DNA of 64,000 bases from Candidatus Marithrix sp. (GTDB lineage: Bacteria; Pseudomonadota; Gammaproteobacteria; Beggiatoales; Beggiatoaceae). Below, in pieces: positions 1 through 10,782 of the stretch. Location: positions 62,001-126,000 of the forward strand of contig JADGDS010000004.1 in the NCBI GenBank assembly GCA_016744775.1, read 5' to 3'. A program made the translations under genes and the position numbers. Below the pieces are notes generated by a model, which did not search any database, was not told the DNA's origin, and saw nothing but the letters and a program-made list of their open reading frames with translations. The stretch's first letter is position 1, and every line of letters starts with the position of its first letter.

Positions 1-26
1 CATCAACATAAACTTATCACAATAAC

Positions 27-1265
27 ATGAATTTAACAACATTTGATAAACAACATATTTGGCATCCTTACGCAGCAATGGGAACTAAAGTCTATCCAGT
101 TGTTGCCGCTAAGGGTGTGCATATAAAATTAGCAAATGGACAAGAATTAATAGATGGAATGGCATCATGGTGGTCAGCAATTCATGGTTATAATCATCCA
201 AAACTCAATGCTGCTATTCATGAACAATTAGATTCAATGGCACATGTCATGTTTGGTGGTTTAACTCACCGCCCAGCAGTAAAGCTTGCTAATTTATTAA
301 TAGAGATCACGCCTAAAAACCTAGAAAACGTATTCTTTTCTGATTCTGGTTCAGTAGCAGTTGAAGTTGCTATAAAAATGGCAATTCAATATTGGTATGC
401 TCTTGGAAATCCAGAAAAACAAAAGCTACTTACAATTCGTAATGGTTATCATGGTGATACCTTTGGTGCCATGGCGGTTTGCGATCCTATTAATGGAATG
501 CATAATATCTTTTCTCATGTTTTAGCTCAACATTATTTTGCTGAAAATGATATTAAAAGTTTTCAAGATATACTAGAACAACATCATAATCAAATAGCCG
601 CAGTTATTTTAGAACCTTTATTACAAGGTGCTGGAGGAATGCGCATTTATAGTCCAGAATTTTTACGTAGTGTACGTGGTCTTTGTGATAAATATAATGT
701 ATTGTTAATTTTAGATGAAATTGCAACTGGATTTGGTAGAACCGGCACCTTATTCGCTTGTGAACGCGCTGATATTACTCCTGATATTTTATGTGTTGGC
801 AAAGCATTAACCGGTGGTTATATGAGTTTAGCAGCTACTTTAACAAGCAAACAAGTGAGCGAAGTTATTTGTTCGCATCCACCCGGAGTATTTATGCACG
901 GTCCAACTTTTATGGCAAATCCACTCGCATGTTCAGTTGCAGCCGCTAGTATAAAATTACTCTTAGAAAGTCCGTGGCAACAAACTATATCTAAAATTGA
1001 AAAACAACTCATTGATTCATTATCAGCCTGCACCGCTTTAGATCAAGTTGCAGATGTACGTGTTTTAGGAGCTGTTGGCATTGTAGAATTAAAACATGCT
1101 ATAGATTTACCAACAATGCAACAGGCATTTGTTGATAAAGGTGTTTGGATACGCCCATTTAGAAAATTAATCTATATAATGCCACCATATATTATTACTC
1201 CACAACAACTATCTCAACTTACACAGGCTATATTTGAAGTTATTAAGGCAACTGAACCGGCGTAG
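27..1265 (+). CDS. bioA: Adenosylmethionine-8-amino-7-oxononanoate aminotransferase (BioA)
   Basis: PLP enzyme of biotin synthesis that transfers an amino group from S-adenosylmethionine to KAPA, giving DAPA in the cytoplasm. The 412-residue length is normal for BioA. The N-terminus carries the family signature HIWHPYAAM, followed by [28 protein letters not shown] and the PLP-lysine segment [15 protein letters not shown] (Lys about residue 259) mark a class III aminotransferase. The ATG lies 27 bases into the window, so upstream bio genes cannot be seen. The 3' end overlaps convergent queF by about 23 bases. The SAM-specific BioA signature makes another class III aminotransferase unlikely. 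Confidence 0.95.
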   Translation: MNLTTFDKQHIWHPYAAMGTKVYPVVAAKGVHIKLANGQELIDGMASWWSAIHGYNHPKLNAAIHEQLDSMAHVMFGGLTHRPAVKLANLLIEITPKNLENVFFSDSGSVAVEVAIKMAIQYWYALGNPEKQKLLTIRNGYHGDTFGAMAVCDPINGMHNIFSHVLAQHYFAENDIKSFQDILEQHHNQIAAVILEPLLQGAGGMRIYSPEFLRSVRGLCDKYNVLLILDEIATGFGRTGTLFACERADITPDILCVGKALTGGYMSLAATLTSKQVSEVICSHPPGVFMHGPTFMANPLACSVAAASIKLLLESPWQQTISKIEKQLIDSLSACTALDQVADVRVLGAVGIVELKHAIDLPTMQQAFVDKGVWIRPFRKLIYIMPPYIITPQQLSQLTQAIFEVIKATEPA

Positions 1266-1620
1266 GAGCTATCCAATTATCCGCAATATGTTCGACTACC
1301 ACTGTAGTATAAATACCACCTCGAACATTAAACTCAGCACGTAAACGCATAAAGCGTGGCGTACAAGCAGCTACTAATTCATTAAGAATTTGGTTAGTAA
1401 CAGCTTCATGAAATGTACCTTCATTACGAAATGACCAAATATAATTTTTTAGAGCTTTTAATTCTATACATAATTGATCAGGCACATAATCTAAAAATAG
1501 AGTTGCAAAATCAGGCTGCCCTGTTTTTGGACATAAACAGGTAAATTCTGGAATACGAATATGAATTGTATAATCGCGTTCAGAATGACGATTATCAAAA
1601 GTTTCAAGTTTACTTAGCAT
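1243..1620 (-). CDS. queF: NADPH-dependent 7-cyano-7-deazaguanine reductase (QueF, short type)
   Basis: Reduces the nitrile preQ0 to preQ1 in queuosine tRNA modification, in the cytoplasm. The 125-residue length is that of the short unimodular (Bacillus-type) QueF rather than the long E. coli form. The active-site region reads [14 protein letters not shown], with the nucleophilic cysteine, and the QueF motif is in [20 protein letters not shown]. It is encoded opposite bioA with overlapping 3' ends and lies just downstream of the hpf terminator, so it probably has its own promoter. Confidence 0.93.
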   Translation of the reverse strand: MLSKLETFDNRHSERDYTIHIRIPEFTCLCPKTGQPDFATLFLDYVPDQLCIELKALKNYIWSFRNEGTFHEAVTNQILNELVAACTPRFMRLRAEFNVRGGIYTTVVVEHIADNWIAPTPVQLP

Positions 1621-1623
1621 ATT

Positions 1624-1654
1624 AAAAAAAATGGCGAATTATTAATTCGCCATT
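1624..1654 (-). terminator. Rho-independent terminator after hpf
   Basis: An 11-bp perfect stem, AATGGCGAATT paired with AATTCGCCATT, has a 3-base loop. Read on the minus strand it is followed by a run of about seven or more T. It lies between hpf and queF and closes the kdsD-to-hpf transcription unit. Confidence 0.85.
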
Positions 1655-1659
1655 ATAAA

Positions 1660-1986
1660 TTAATCAATCATTTGAGCTTTAATTCCGCCACTAGCTTGAT
1701 TATGATCTTTAGTTTTTTCCTTATGTTTTTTGATTTGTCTATCCAACTTATCTGCCAAAGCATCAATTGCAGCGTACATATTCTCATGCTCAGCATTTGC
1801 AAATAAATTTGCACCACTAACATGTAAAGTAGCTTCTGCTTTTTGACGTAGTTTTTCTACACTAAGAATAACATGCATATTAGTTACATTATCAAAGTGA
1901 CGTTCTAAACGTTCCATCTTATTAGAAACATAATCACGTAATGCGGTTGTAATATCAATATGATGACCACTCAGATTAAGTTGCAT
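1660..1986 (-). CDS. hpf: Ribosome hibernation promoting factor (HPF/YfiA family)
   Basis: Small ribosome-binding protein that helps 70S ribosomes dimerise or go inactive in stationary phase. At 108 residues it is the short HPF form: it has the N-terminal S30AE fold but no C-terminal dimerisation domain. It opens MQLNLSGHHIDITTALRDYV, and the conserved EATLHVSGANLFANAEHENMY follows near the middle. It sits immediately downstream of rpoN, its usual place in gammaproteobacteria, and upstream of a clear terminator. It is therefore probably the last gene of the lpt-rpoN unit. Confidence 0.93.
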   Translation of the reverse strand: MQLNLSGHHIDITTALRDYVSNKMERLERHFDNVTNMHVILSVEKLRQKAEATLHVSGANLFANAEHENMYAAIDALADKLDRQIKKHKEKTKDHNQASGGIKAQMID

Positions 1987-2014
1987 TTCATTGTTCCTTT
2001 TTTTTTAGTGAAGT

Positions 2015-3520
2015 CTATGCCAAACGTTTTCGTTCGTTAGAAGGGGGAATAATCATTGCTTCGCGATATTTCGCAACAGTTCGTCTTGCTACTCTAATAC
2101 CTCTTTCTGATAATACTCCTGCTATTTTACTATCGCTCAGAGGTTTAGTTGGTACTTCTGCGGCAATTAGTTTCTTTATCATAGCACGAATCGCAGTGGA
2201 TGAACATTCACCGCCATTAGAAGTATTAACATGACTAGAAAAGAAATATTTTAATTCAAAAATGCCGCGATGGGTATGAAGATATTTTTGGGTAGTTACT
2301 CTAGAAATGGTAGATTCATGCATACCTAACTCACTAGCAATATCATGTAATACCAGTGGTTTCATAGCTTCATCACCATATTCAAGAAAACCTACTTGAC
2401 GCTTTACAATACATTTCGCCACTTTTAATAAAGTTTCATGACGACTATTTAGACTTTTAATAAACCAACGCGCTTCTTGTAAATGACTTTTTAAATTATT
2501 ATTGTCAGCACTTTTATTTGTTTTTGAAACTAGACTTGCATAATATGAATTGACACGAATTTTAGGTGCAATATCAGAATTTAAATCTACTTTCCATTGA
2601 TTATTTACTTTTTTGACAAATACATCAGGTATTATATAAGTGGTTTTGGGGCTTTCAATTTCAGAACCGGGGCGAGGTTTTAAAGATTGGATGAGTTCAA
2701 CAACTTCTCGTAAATTTTCACGATTTAGCTTCATACGTTTGGTTAATTGCGCATAATCATGCGCCCCTAATAATGCTAAATGATCTTTTACCAATATCTT
2801 AGCTTCTTTCAACCAAGCTGTATCAATATCTAATGCTGCTAATTGTAATAATAAGGATTCTTTTATGTCTCTTGCGCCTATTCCAATAGGATCAAATTGC
2901 TGGATCCTATGAAGTACCACTTCTATTTCTTCAATCTCAACTTCATCTTCATCTTCTTCAGTTTTTCCTAGACATTCTTTAATATCTTCTAAAGAAGAAC
3001 ATAAAAAACCATCTCCATCTATTCCGTCAATAATAGCTGTGGCGATTGCACGATCTAAATCACTAAAAGGAGTTAAATCTAATTGCCAAGATAGATGATC
3101 ATATAAAGTTGGCGCTGCACTTTCTTGATTAACTAAAAAATCTTTATCATTTGCATTATTATTACTTGGTATATCATATGATGCTACTGCACCATCATAG
3201 ATATCTTCCCATTCAGTATCAATACTTAATTCACTAGGAATATCAGTGGCTGCTTCAAAGCCTGCATCATCAGTTTCTTTTTTTTCATTAGAAGTTGAAG
3301 TTGTATTCTCTGAATAATTATTTAAGTCATCTATATCTTTGTTATCTTCACTTTCAGTCTCGCACTCCTCAGCCGTTTCCAACATAATATTAGAGTCTAA
3401 TACTTGTTGTATTTCCATTTGTAGTTCTAAGCTAGATAATTGCAATAGACGAATCGCCTGTTGCAATTGAGGAGTCATAGTAATTTGCTGACCAAGACGT
3501 ATCTGAAGACTTTGTTTCAT
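2015..3520 (-). CDS. rpoN: RNA polymerase sigma-54 factor (RpoN)
   Basis: Alternative sigma factor for -24/-12 promoters, dependent on AAA+ enhancer-binding proteins. The N-terminal glutamine-rich activator region begins [20 protein letters not shown]. It is followed by a long acidic Region II (roughly residues 50-130, rich in D and E). Next come the core-binding domain with [19 protein letters not shown], the DNA-binding helix-turn-helix, and near the C-terminus the RpoN box [17 protein letters not shown]. The length of 501 is typical. It is 30 bases downstream of lptB in a conserved order. No sigma54-dependent activator gene is seen in the window. Confidence 0.97.
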   Translation of the reverse strand: MKQSLQIRLGQQITMTPQLQQAIRLLQLSSLELQMEIQQVLDSNIMLETAEECETESEDNKDIDDLNNYSENTTSTSNEKKETDDAGFEAATDIPSELSIDTEWEDIYDGAVASYDIPSNNNANDKDFLVNQESAAPTLYDHLSWQLDLTPFSDLDRAIATAIIDGIDGDGFLCSSLEDIKECLGKTEEDEDEVEIEEIEVVLHRIQQFDPIGIGARDIKESLLLQLAALDIDTAWLKEAKILVKDHLALLGAHDYAQLTKRMKLNRENLREVVELIQSLKPRPGSEIESPKTTYIIPDVFVKKVNNQWKVDLNSDIAPKIRVNSYYASLVSKTNKSADNNNLKSHLQEARWFIKSLNSRHETLLKVAKCIVKRQVGFLEYGDEAMKPLVLHDIASELGMHESTISRVTTQKYLHTHRGIFELKYFFSSHVNTSNGGECSSTAIRAMIKKLIAAEVPTKPLSDSKIAGVLSERGIRVARRTVAKYREAMIIPPSNERKRLA

Positions 3521-3550
3521 AATAATTATTATTCTACGGTAAACCTACCC

Positions 3551-4276
3551 TTACAATTTAAATTCTTCTCCCAAATAAACTTTTCTCACCTGCTCATTAT
3601 TAAGGATATTCTCTGGTGTTCCTTCAGCAATTAACGTGCCTTCATTGACAATATAGGCGCGATCGCATATATCCAAGGTTTCACGAACATTATGATCGGT
3701 AATTAAAATCCCAATATCTAATTTAGATAAATGTTTTATAATTTTTTGAATATCTAATACTGAGATTGGATCAACCCCAGCAAAAGGCTCGTCTAACAAC
3801 ATAAAGCGTGGCTCAGAAGCTAAAGCGCGTGCTATTTCTACTCGTCGTCTTTCACCACCTGATAGACTCATACCTAAATTATTTTTTAAATGTGCAATAT
3901 TTAATTGATTTAACAATGTATCTAAACGTTCAAGAGCTTGTTTTTTGTTTAAATGTTTTTGCACCTCAAGAATTGCCATAATATTATCGGCTACTGTCAG
4001 TTTACGAAACACTGATGCTTCTTGTGGTAAATAACCTAAACCCATTTGCGCTCTTTTATGCATGGGTTGACGACTAATATCCTGTTGATCTAAAAGGATA
4101 CTACCACCATCAGCTATAACTAAACCAACAATCATATAAAAACTAGTGGTTTTACCCGCCCCATTAGGTCCGAGTAAGCCAATTACTTCACCACTATTAA
4201 CATTTAAACTAACATCTTTAACTACAAGACGAGATTTATATTGTTTAGCTAAATGTTGTGCCAATAATATACTCAT
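3551..4276 (-). CDS. lptB: LPS export ABC transporter ATPase (LptB)
   Basis: Cytoplasmic ATPase of the LptB2FGC complex, which extracts lipopolysaccharide from the inner membrane. Walker A is [13 protein letters not shown], the ABC signature is [15 protein letters not shown], and Walker B with the D-loop is [13 protein letters not shown]. The switch histidine follows in [19 protein letters not shown]. The 241-residue length matches LptB. It follows lptA by three bases and precedes rpoN. The membrane subunits LptF and LptG are not in this window. Confidence 0.97.
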   Translation of the reverse strand: MSILLAQHLAKQYKSRLVVKDVSLNVNSGEVIGLLGPNGAGKTTSFYMIVGLVIADGGSILLDQQDISRQPMHKRAQMGLGYLPQEASVFRKLTVADNIMAILEVQKHLNKKQALERLDTLLNQLNIAHLKNNLGMSLSGGERRRVEIARALASEPRFMLLDEPFAGVDPISVLDIQKIIKHLSKLDIGILITDHNVRETLDICDRAYIVNEGTLIAEGTPENILNNEQVRKVYLGEEFKL

Positions 4277-4279
4277 TAG

Positions 4280-4795
4280 TTACTTAGATTTTTTTTCAGG
4301 AGTAAAAGTCATTGTAATTCTGCCTTTTTTACCTTTGCCTTTATCGGCTCTAATAATTCCGCGTTGAGTATCATAAGTAATTCTTGGTGCATTAGAAATA
4401 TAATTATCTTTGCCGTTAAGATTTTTTCTTAATTCTGCTTGTCTTCTCAAGTATATAATATTCTTAATGGCATTATATTCCATTTCCAATGCTTTAGCTT
4501 TTATAATTTCGCCATTATCAAGGCGTTGTTTGAAACGAGATGGATTACCTGTTGTGACTATAGTTTCAATGCTTCGTGCTTTAGAGTATTTAATATTCAT
4601 GATATCAGAACTGATACGAATAGATCCTTGGATTACAATAACATCACCTTCATAATTCGCAATGCCTTTGATATTATCAATTGTGGCTTTATCTGCTTCA
4701 ATTTCAATGGGTTGATCACGATCAGTTGAAAGTGCTAATGTGTTAAGTGAGAATAGAAAGGATAAAGGAATGAGTATTAATCTATGGTGTAACAT
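4280..4795 (-). CDS. lptA: LPS transport periplasmic bridge protein (LptA)
   Basis: Periplasmic OstA-fold protein that polymerises into the LPS bridge between inner and outer membranes. The 171-residue product starts with a cleavable signal (hydrophobic LILIPLSFLFSLNTLALS). The OstA motif follows in QPIEIEADKATIDNIKGIANY and YEGDVIVIQGSIRISSD. A basic KGKGKKGRITMTFTPEKKSK tail ends the protein. Its start overlaps the end of lptC by 14 bases, a sign of translational coupling. The assignment rests on fold signature and gene order. Confidence 0.93.
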   Translation of the reverse strand: MLHHRLILIPLSFLFSLNTLALSTDRDQPIEIEADKATIDNIKGIANYEGDVIVIQGSIRISSDIMNIKYSKARSIETIVTTGNPSRFKQRLDNGEIIKAKALEMEYNAIKNIIYLRRQAELRKNLNGKDNYISNAPRITYDTQRGIIRADKGKGKKGRITMTFTPEKKSK

Positions 4796-5351
4796 AATGA
4801 CCCCGTACTTTTGACAATAAATGAATTTTTTCTATAGGCATAAATACATGCATTCCAACACTATGAGTTGTGGTGTTATGACTTATAATGGTAGAAGCTT
4901 CCGTGGTTTCAGCATATTCTTTATTTAAGATAACCCATAGATTTTTAGATATAATTTTAAGCTTTTTTTTGGGATTAGGATTTAGTTTATGTAAATTAGC
5001 ATTGCCTAACAGCCATACTTCATTATTATTAGGTGAAATTTCACCTCGTTGTGAACGTACAGTCCATGTAGGTTTATCTTCTTTATAAAATATCAAGTAG
5101 GGTTTTGTCAACTTAGTATTTATAGTTGGATAATGTGTCATTGTTTCAGCAAGTAGTTTATTTTTCAACTTGCCTTGTTGATCTAATTGGACGCTAGTAA
5201 AATTTTTTAATGTGTAATCGGAAACATTAGGATTAACTGTTGGATTAATAGACAAATCCTTGTCTAAACTATACATTAACCAAGTGCTAATCATAGCTAC
5301 AATAACTAAAACTAGCCAGCCAGCCCAATTATCTGTCATTGATAATACCAA
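4782..5351 (-). CDS. lptC: LPS export inner-membrane protein (LptC)
   Basis: Bitopic inner-membrane protein that passes LPS from LptFG to LptA. One N-terminal transmembrane segment (WAGWLVLVIVAMISTWLMYS, about residues 9-28) precedes a periplasmic beta-jellyroll. Family-like stretches are TLKNFTSVQLDQQGKLKNKL and the PTWTVRSQRGEISPNNNEVW region. The length of 189 is normal. LptC is poorly conserved, so position between kdsC (23-base overlap) and lptA (14-base overlap) carries much of the evidence. Confidence 0.92.
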   Translation of the reverse strand: MVLSMTDNWAGWLVLVIVAMISTWLMYSLDKDLSINPTVNPNVSDYTLKNFTSVQLDQQGKLKNKLLAETMTHYPTINTKLTKPYLIFYKEDKPTWTVRSQRGEISPNNNEVWLLGNANLHKLNPNPKKKLKIISKNLWVILNKEYAETTEASTIISHNTTTHSVGMHVFMPIEKIHLLSKVRGHYVTP

Positions 5352-5865
5352 ATTTACTTAATTCAGACTGGAATGTCCCTTGTGCTTGCATGATTAATTC
5401 ACATACTTCTCTTGCCGCGCCACGTCCACCTATAGCAGGTGTTTGCCAATGAGAATGTTTTATAGTTAAAGCATGTGCATCACCTACTGCAACAGCTAAT
5501 CCTACTTCTAACATTACCGATATGTCAATTAGATCATCGCCAACATAGGCAACTTGTTGTGGTTCTAATTTTAATTTAGCAATTAATTGCTTAAATGCGA
5601 CTAATTTGTCCAATTGTCCTTGAAAAACATGTTCTATACCCAAGCTATCCATACGTTGTTTAACAACAGGCGAACTTCTAGCCGTTATTATAGCAATAAT
5701 CACACCTGTTGATTGTAACATTTTCATACCTAAACCATCACGGGCATAAAATGCTTTATATTCTTGTCCATCTGCATCTAAAAAAAGACTACCATCGGTT
5801 AATACACCATCAACATCAAATATTACTAGGCGAATCTTAGCCGCCTTTTCAAATATAATGTCCAT
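5329..5865 (-). CDS. kdsC: 3-deoxy-D-manno-octulosonate-8-phosphate phosphatase (KdsC)
   Basis: HAD phosphatase that removes phosphate from Kdo-8-P in Kdo synthesis. The nucleophile motif is VIFDVDGVLTDGSLF (DxD), motif II is IAIITARSS, and the metal-binding motif is VAYVGDDLIDISVM. It lacks a cap domain, as expected for this tetrameric C0-type HAD family. The 178-residue length is normal. It lies three bases after kdsD and overlaps lptC, so kdsD, kdsC and lptC are probably co-transcribed. Confidence 0.95.
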   Translation of the reverse strand: MDIIFEKAAKIRLVIFDVDGVLTDGSLFLDADGQEYKAFYARDGLGMKMLQSTGVIIAIITARSSPVVKQRMDSLGIEHVFQGQLDKLVAFKQLIAKLKLEPQQVAYVGDDLIDISVMLEVGLAVAVGDAHALTIKHSHWQTPAIGGRGAAREVCELIMQAQGTFQSELSKFGIINDR

Positions 5866-5868
5866 AAT

Positions 5869-6846
5869 TTAAACTACACCAGCTCGCAAAATATCATGCA
5901 TATGTAATACACCAATTAAAGATTGTTGATCATCTACGACTAGTAAAGCTGTAATTTTATTATTTTCCATTATATTGAGTGCCTCAACAGCCAAACAATC
6001 TGCTGATATGGTTTTACATTCTGTAGTCATTACAGAACAAATATTGGTAGTATGAATATCATGTTCATTTTCAAATGTTCGACGTAAATCACCGTCTGTG
6101 AATATACCGACTATATGCTGATTATTATCAACAATTGCGGTTAAGCCTAGGCTTTTACTGGTCATTTCTATTAAAGCGTCGCTTAAACAACTGCTAGTTG
6201 TTATCATAGGTATTTTATCACCAGCGTGCATAATATCACGAGTTAATAATAAAAGACGGCGACCCAAGCTTCCAGCAGGATGAGAACGAGCAAAGTCTTC
6301 AGCAGTAAATCCTCTTACTTGTAACAAGGCAATAGCTAAAGCATCACCCATAACTAAAGATGCGGTAGTACTAGAAGTTGGAGCTAATCCTAAAGGACAA
6401 GCCTCTATTTCGACACTTACATCAAGATTTATAGTAGCCATTGTCGCTAAACTTGAAGATGGATTACCAGTGATACTAATCAAAGGAATACTCAAGCGTT
6501 TTATTAATGGTAAAATTGTTAAAATTTCATCCGTTTCACCAGAATTTGATAAAGCTAACACTACATCTTTAACAGTAATCATCCCTAAATCACCATGACT
6601 AGCTTCACCGGGGTGTACAAAAAAGGCGGGAGTTCCAGTACTAGCTAAAGTTGCCGCTATTTTACTCGCAATATGTCCAGATTTACCCATACCAATAACG
6701 ACAATACGCCCTTCACATTTAAGCATACATTCACAAGCATGTATAAATGTCTCATTAATTTTATTAGTCAGTGCAGCAATTGCTTTAGTTTCAGTTTCTA
6801 TGACTGCTACAGCTAAAGCAATAAATTCATTGGCATTTTTTAACAT
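5869..6846 (-). CDS. kdsD: Arabinose-5-phosphate isomerase (KdsD)
   Basis: Converts ribulose-5-phosphate to arabinose-5-phosphate, the first step of Kdo synthesis. The N-terminal SIS domain (about residues 35-170) shows GRIVVIGMGKSGHIASKIAATL, split here by description only at its GMGKSGH core, and the STGTPAFFVHPGEASHGDLG stretch. Two CBS domains (about residues 205-325) follow, ending GVLHMHDILRAGVV. The length of 325 is standard. It is the first gene of the kds-lpt-rpoN-hpf unit. It diverges from ubiC across only 17 bases, so promoters of the two genes must overlap coding sequence. Confidence 0.95.
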   Translation of the reverse strand: MLKNANEFIALAVAVIETETKAIAALTNKINETFIHACECMLKCEGRIVVIGMGKSGHIASKIAATLASTGTPAFFVHPGEASHGDLGMITVKDVVLALSNSGETDEILTILPLIKRLSIPLISITGNPSSSLATMATINLDVSVEIEACPLGLAPTSSTTASLVMGDALAIALLQVRGFTAEDFARSHPAGSLGRRLLLLTRDIMHAGDKIPMITTSSCLSDALIEMTSKSLGLTAIVDNNQHIVGIFTDGDLRRTFENEHDIHTTNICSVMTTECKTISADCLAVEALNIMENNKITALLVVDDQQSLIGVLHMHDILRAGVV

Positions 6847-6863
6847 ATAAATATATACATATA

Positions 6864-7385
6864 GTGATTAAAAATATTTGGCATTCTCCTAATCATTTTA
6901 AACTCAATGAATTGCCTCTACGTAATTGGTTATTAGATAATACTTCATTAACACAACGTTTACGTAAACATTGTAAAACTGAATTTAAAGTTAAACTATT
7001 AAAACAAAATTGGCAATATCCATTAGCTAAAGAAATACGATTATTAAAATTATCTTTAAAACAATATGTCAGAATTCGTCATGTCTATTTATATTGTCAA
7101 GACAAACCTTGTGTATTTGCAAAAACACTAATACCACAGTCTACTTTATCTGGCAAATATCGCCGTTTAGCGCGATTAGGTACATTACCATTAGGAACAA
7201 TATTATTTGCTCATAATTCTTTACAGCGTAGTGAGTTACAAATAGCACGATTAAAACCCGGAGATGATTTATATCAGTTAGCAATAGCAAATTTAGATAA
7301 TCCTCCACCATTTTTATGGGCAAGACGTTCTATCTTTTATTTAGATAATAAATCATTATTAGTCTATGAAGTATTTCTATTTTAA
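6864..7385 (+). CDS. ubiC: Chorismate lyase (UbiC)
   Basis: Splits chorismate into 4-hydroxybenzoate and pyruvate, the entry step of ubiquinone synthesis. The 173-residue protein has the family's conserved arginine/leucine pattern (YRRLARLGTLPLGTILF) and the C-terminal signature WARRSIFYLDNKSLLVYEVF with the catalytic glutamate. The start is GTG; no in-frame ATG covers the conserved N-terminal WLLDNTSLTQRLR region. Its 3' end overlaps the convergent TPR lipoprotein gene by four bases. UbiA, often adjacent elsewhere, is absent. Confidence 0.88.
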   Translation: MIKNIWHSPNHFKLNELPLRNWLLDNTSLTQRLRKHCKTEFKVKLLKQNWQYPLAKEIRLLKLSLKQYVRIRHVYLYCQDKPCVFAKTLIPQSTLSGKYRRLARLGTLPLGTILFAHNSLQRSELQIARLKPGDDLYQLAIANLDNPPPFLWARRSIFYLDNKSLLVYEVFLF

Positions 7386-9154
7386 TTAGAAAGAAAACTA
7401 CGCATTACTTGTTGTAATTTTTCATCATTGGGAAAATTTCTTAAGGCATTTTCCCATATTATTTTTGCCTCTTTTTGTTCACCATTTTGCCATAAAGCTT
7501 CGCCTAAATGTGCTGCAATTTCTGCATCAGCTTTCTTAGTGTAAGCTTTACGTAGATAGGCAATTGCTTCAACATATCTACCCATTTTATATAAAATCCA
7601 TCCCATACTGTCTAATATATAATAATCATTAGGTTTTAATGAAAAGGCTTTTTGAATTAATTTATATGCTTCATCATAACGTTGACTATTTTCAGATAAA
7701 CTATAACCTAATGCGTTAATTGCCGTGACATTTTCAGGATCTATGACCAATATACGTCGTAATTCTTGCTCTAATTTGGTTAAATTTCCCATTTTTTCAT
7801 ATAACAATGCTCGCAAATATAATATATCAGTATTATCTGGATCTAATTTAATTGCTCTGTTATAAGTATCCATTGCTCTAGCATATAGTTTGGCATCAAA
7901 TAGCAACTCTGCTTCTAATTTTATAAAACGAATTGCATCTTTTGGGTTATTTTGTGCGACTATTTTAAGATGATTAATTGCTTCATTAAATTTACCTAAT
8001 TTATTTAAGATTAAAGCAATTTTTGCTTGAGCATTAACATAATTTGGTCCACCTTGAATTCTTTTATACGAATTTATCGCATTCTGAAAATCTTTTTCTT
8101 CTTGAGCAATTTGACCCAAATAATAGTTGGCACTATCTGCACGTTCCACCTTACTAGTTAATTTAGTAAAATATAGTTTAGCATTAGTATTATCGTTTGT
8201 TTGTAAAAATAAAATTCCTAATGCATATAAAATATCAGCTTGATTAGGATATATTAATAATAATCTTTTAAATTCCTTTATTGATTCTTTATAATGTCCA
8301 TTATCTGCAAGCATACGAGCAAACATTAAACGCCATTCTTGTTTATCAGGAAACCTTTCTAATGTGTTTCTTAGCCAATCTATTGCTTGTGTCATTTTAT
8401 TTTGTTTTTCTAAAATATAAGCATATAATGGAACAGCCTGTTCATGATCAGGCACAATTGTTAAAAGTTTATTTAAGACTGTTAAAGCTGGTGTGAATTT
8501 ATTAGCATTAATCAATACACGAGCATAAATAAATAAAATTATATGGTTATTAGGTTTCTTTTTTACTAATCTCTGTAATAATTTTAAAGCTCTTCCTTGC
8601 TTTTGTTGTTCTAACATACCTTCGAGTATAGTATTTAATTTTTCAGGGTTATCCTTTAAAATATTCAGTATAATATCTAAATGTTTTAGAGCTTCATCAG
8701 TACGTTTTTGATTTAACAACAATTTTCCTAAAATTTGATGAACATTAGGATTATTTGGAGTAAGATTTACCCAGAAACGAGCTGCATTCATTGCAAGATC
8801 ATCTTGTTTTGCAAAGAACGCAATTTCTGTAGCACGTTCTGCTAATTTAGGATTTTTAGTTTTCTTAGCCACATCAAGAAAATATTGAGCCGCCAAAATA
8901 TTATTACCGCGAAGTCTTGCAATTTCAGCAATTAAGATTTTATAAATAGCTTGTTCATGCTCCGAAACTAAATAATGATCATCTAAAAATGGAATTGTTT
9001 GCTTTTGCTTTTGCTTGGTATATGGAGAACCGGAATGCGATAAAGGTACTTCTTGGGCTACAGCACCACCATGTCGCCATTGACTGGTACACCCCATTAA
9101 TATATTGGCAACTATAATCACCCATATTTTATTTAAAATAGATTTCATTTTCAT
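7382..9154 (-). CDS. TPR-repeat lipoprotein
   Basis: 590-residue exported protein. The N-terminus has a basic start, a hydrophobic stretch and the lipobox LMGC near residue 22, so it should be a lipid-anchored periplasmic or outer-membrane protein. From about residue 65 almost to the end it is built of tetratricopeptide repeats. Clear units include AINALGYSLSENSQRYDEAY, DYYILDSMGWILYKMGRYVE and AEIAAHLGEALWQNGEQKEA. Similar TPR lipoproteins occur widely in gammaproteobacteria without a firm role; scaffolding of envelope complexes is a guess. It diverges from guaB. Confidence 0.85.
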   Translation of the reverse strand: MKMKSILNKIWVIIVANILMGCTSQWRHGGAVAQEVPLSHSGSPYTKQKQKQTIPFLDDHYLVSEHEQAIYKILIAEIARLRGNNILAAQYFLDVAKKTKNPKLAERATEIAFFAKQDDLAMNAARFWVNLTPNNPNVHQILGKLLLNQKRTDEALKHLDIILNILKDNPEKLNTILEGMLEQQKQGRALKLLQRLVKKKPNNHIILFIYARVLINANKFTPALTVLNKLLTIVPDHEQAVPLYAYILEKQNKMTQAIDWLRNTLERFPDKQEWRLMFARMLADNGHYKESIKEFKRLLLIYPNQADILYALGILFLQTNDNTNAKLYFTKLTSKVERADSANYYLGQIAQEEKDFQNAINSYKRIQGGPNYVNAQAKIALILNKLGKFNEAINHLKIVAQNNPKDAIRFIKLEAELLFDAKLYARAMDTYNRAIKLDPDNTDILYLRALLYEKMGNLTKLEQELRRILVIDPENVTAINALGYSLSENSQRYDEAYKLIQKAFSLKPNDYYILDSMGWILYKMGRYVEAIAYLRKAYTKKADAEIAAHLGEALWQNGEQKEAKIIWENALRNFPNDEKLQQVMRSFLSN

Positions 9155-9181
9155 TCTGAAACTCCAATTGATTAACTACTT

Positions 9182-9220
9182 GAAAGATATATATTATATT
9201 ATATAATATATATATCTTTC
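9182..9220. repeat. AT-rich palindrome between divergent promoters
   Basis: GAAAGATATATAT and ATATATATCTTTC arms flank an AT-only centre, making an imperfect hairpin of about 12-13 bp. It lies between the TPR lipoprotein and guaB starts, so it is not a terminator. It could be a regulatory site or a DNA-flexible spacer. A TATAAT hexamer at 9258-9263 lies close to the guaB start. Confidence 0.5.
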
Positions 9221-9246
9221 TTTCTATAAGAAAATTATTTTTTTAG

Positions 9247-10746
<1,500 letters not shown>

Positions 10747-10753
10747 TAATTGA

Positions 10754-10775
10754 GTAAGGGTTTTTGAACCCTTAC
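10754..10775. terminator. Hairpin between convergent guaB and manC
   Basis: A perfect 9-bp stem GTAAGGGTT/AACCCTTAC with a 4-base loop lies eight bases after the guaB stop and just before the manC stop. No strong T run follows on either strand, so it is a possible bidirectional terminator rather than a textbook one. Confidence 0.6.
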
Positions 10776-10782
10776 AAAAAGT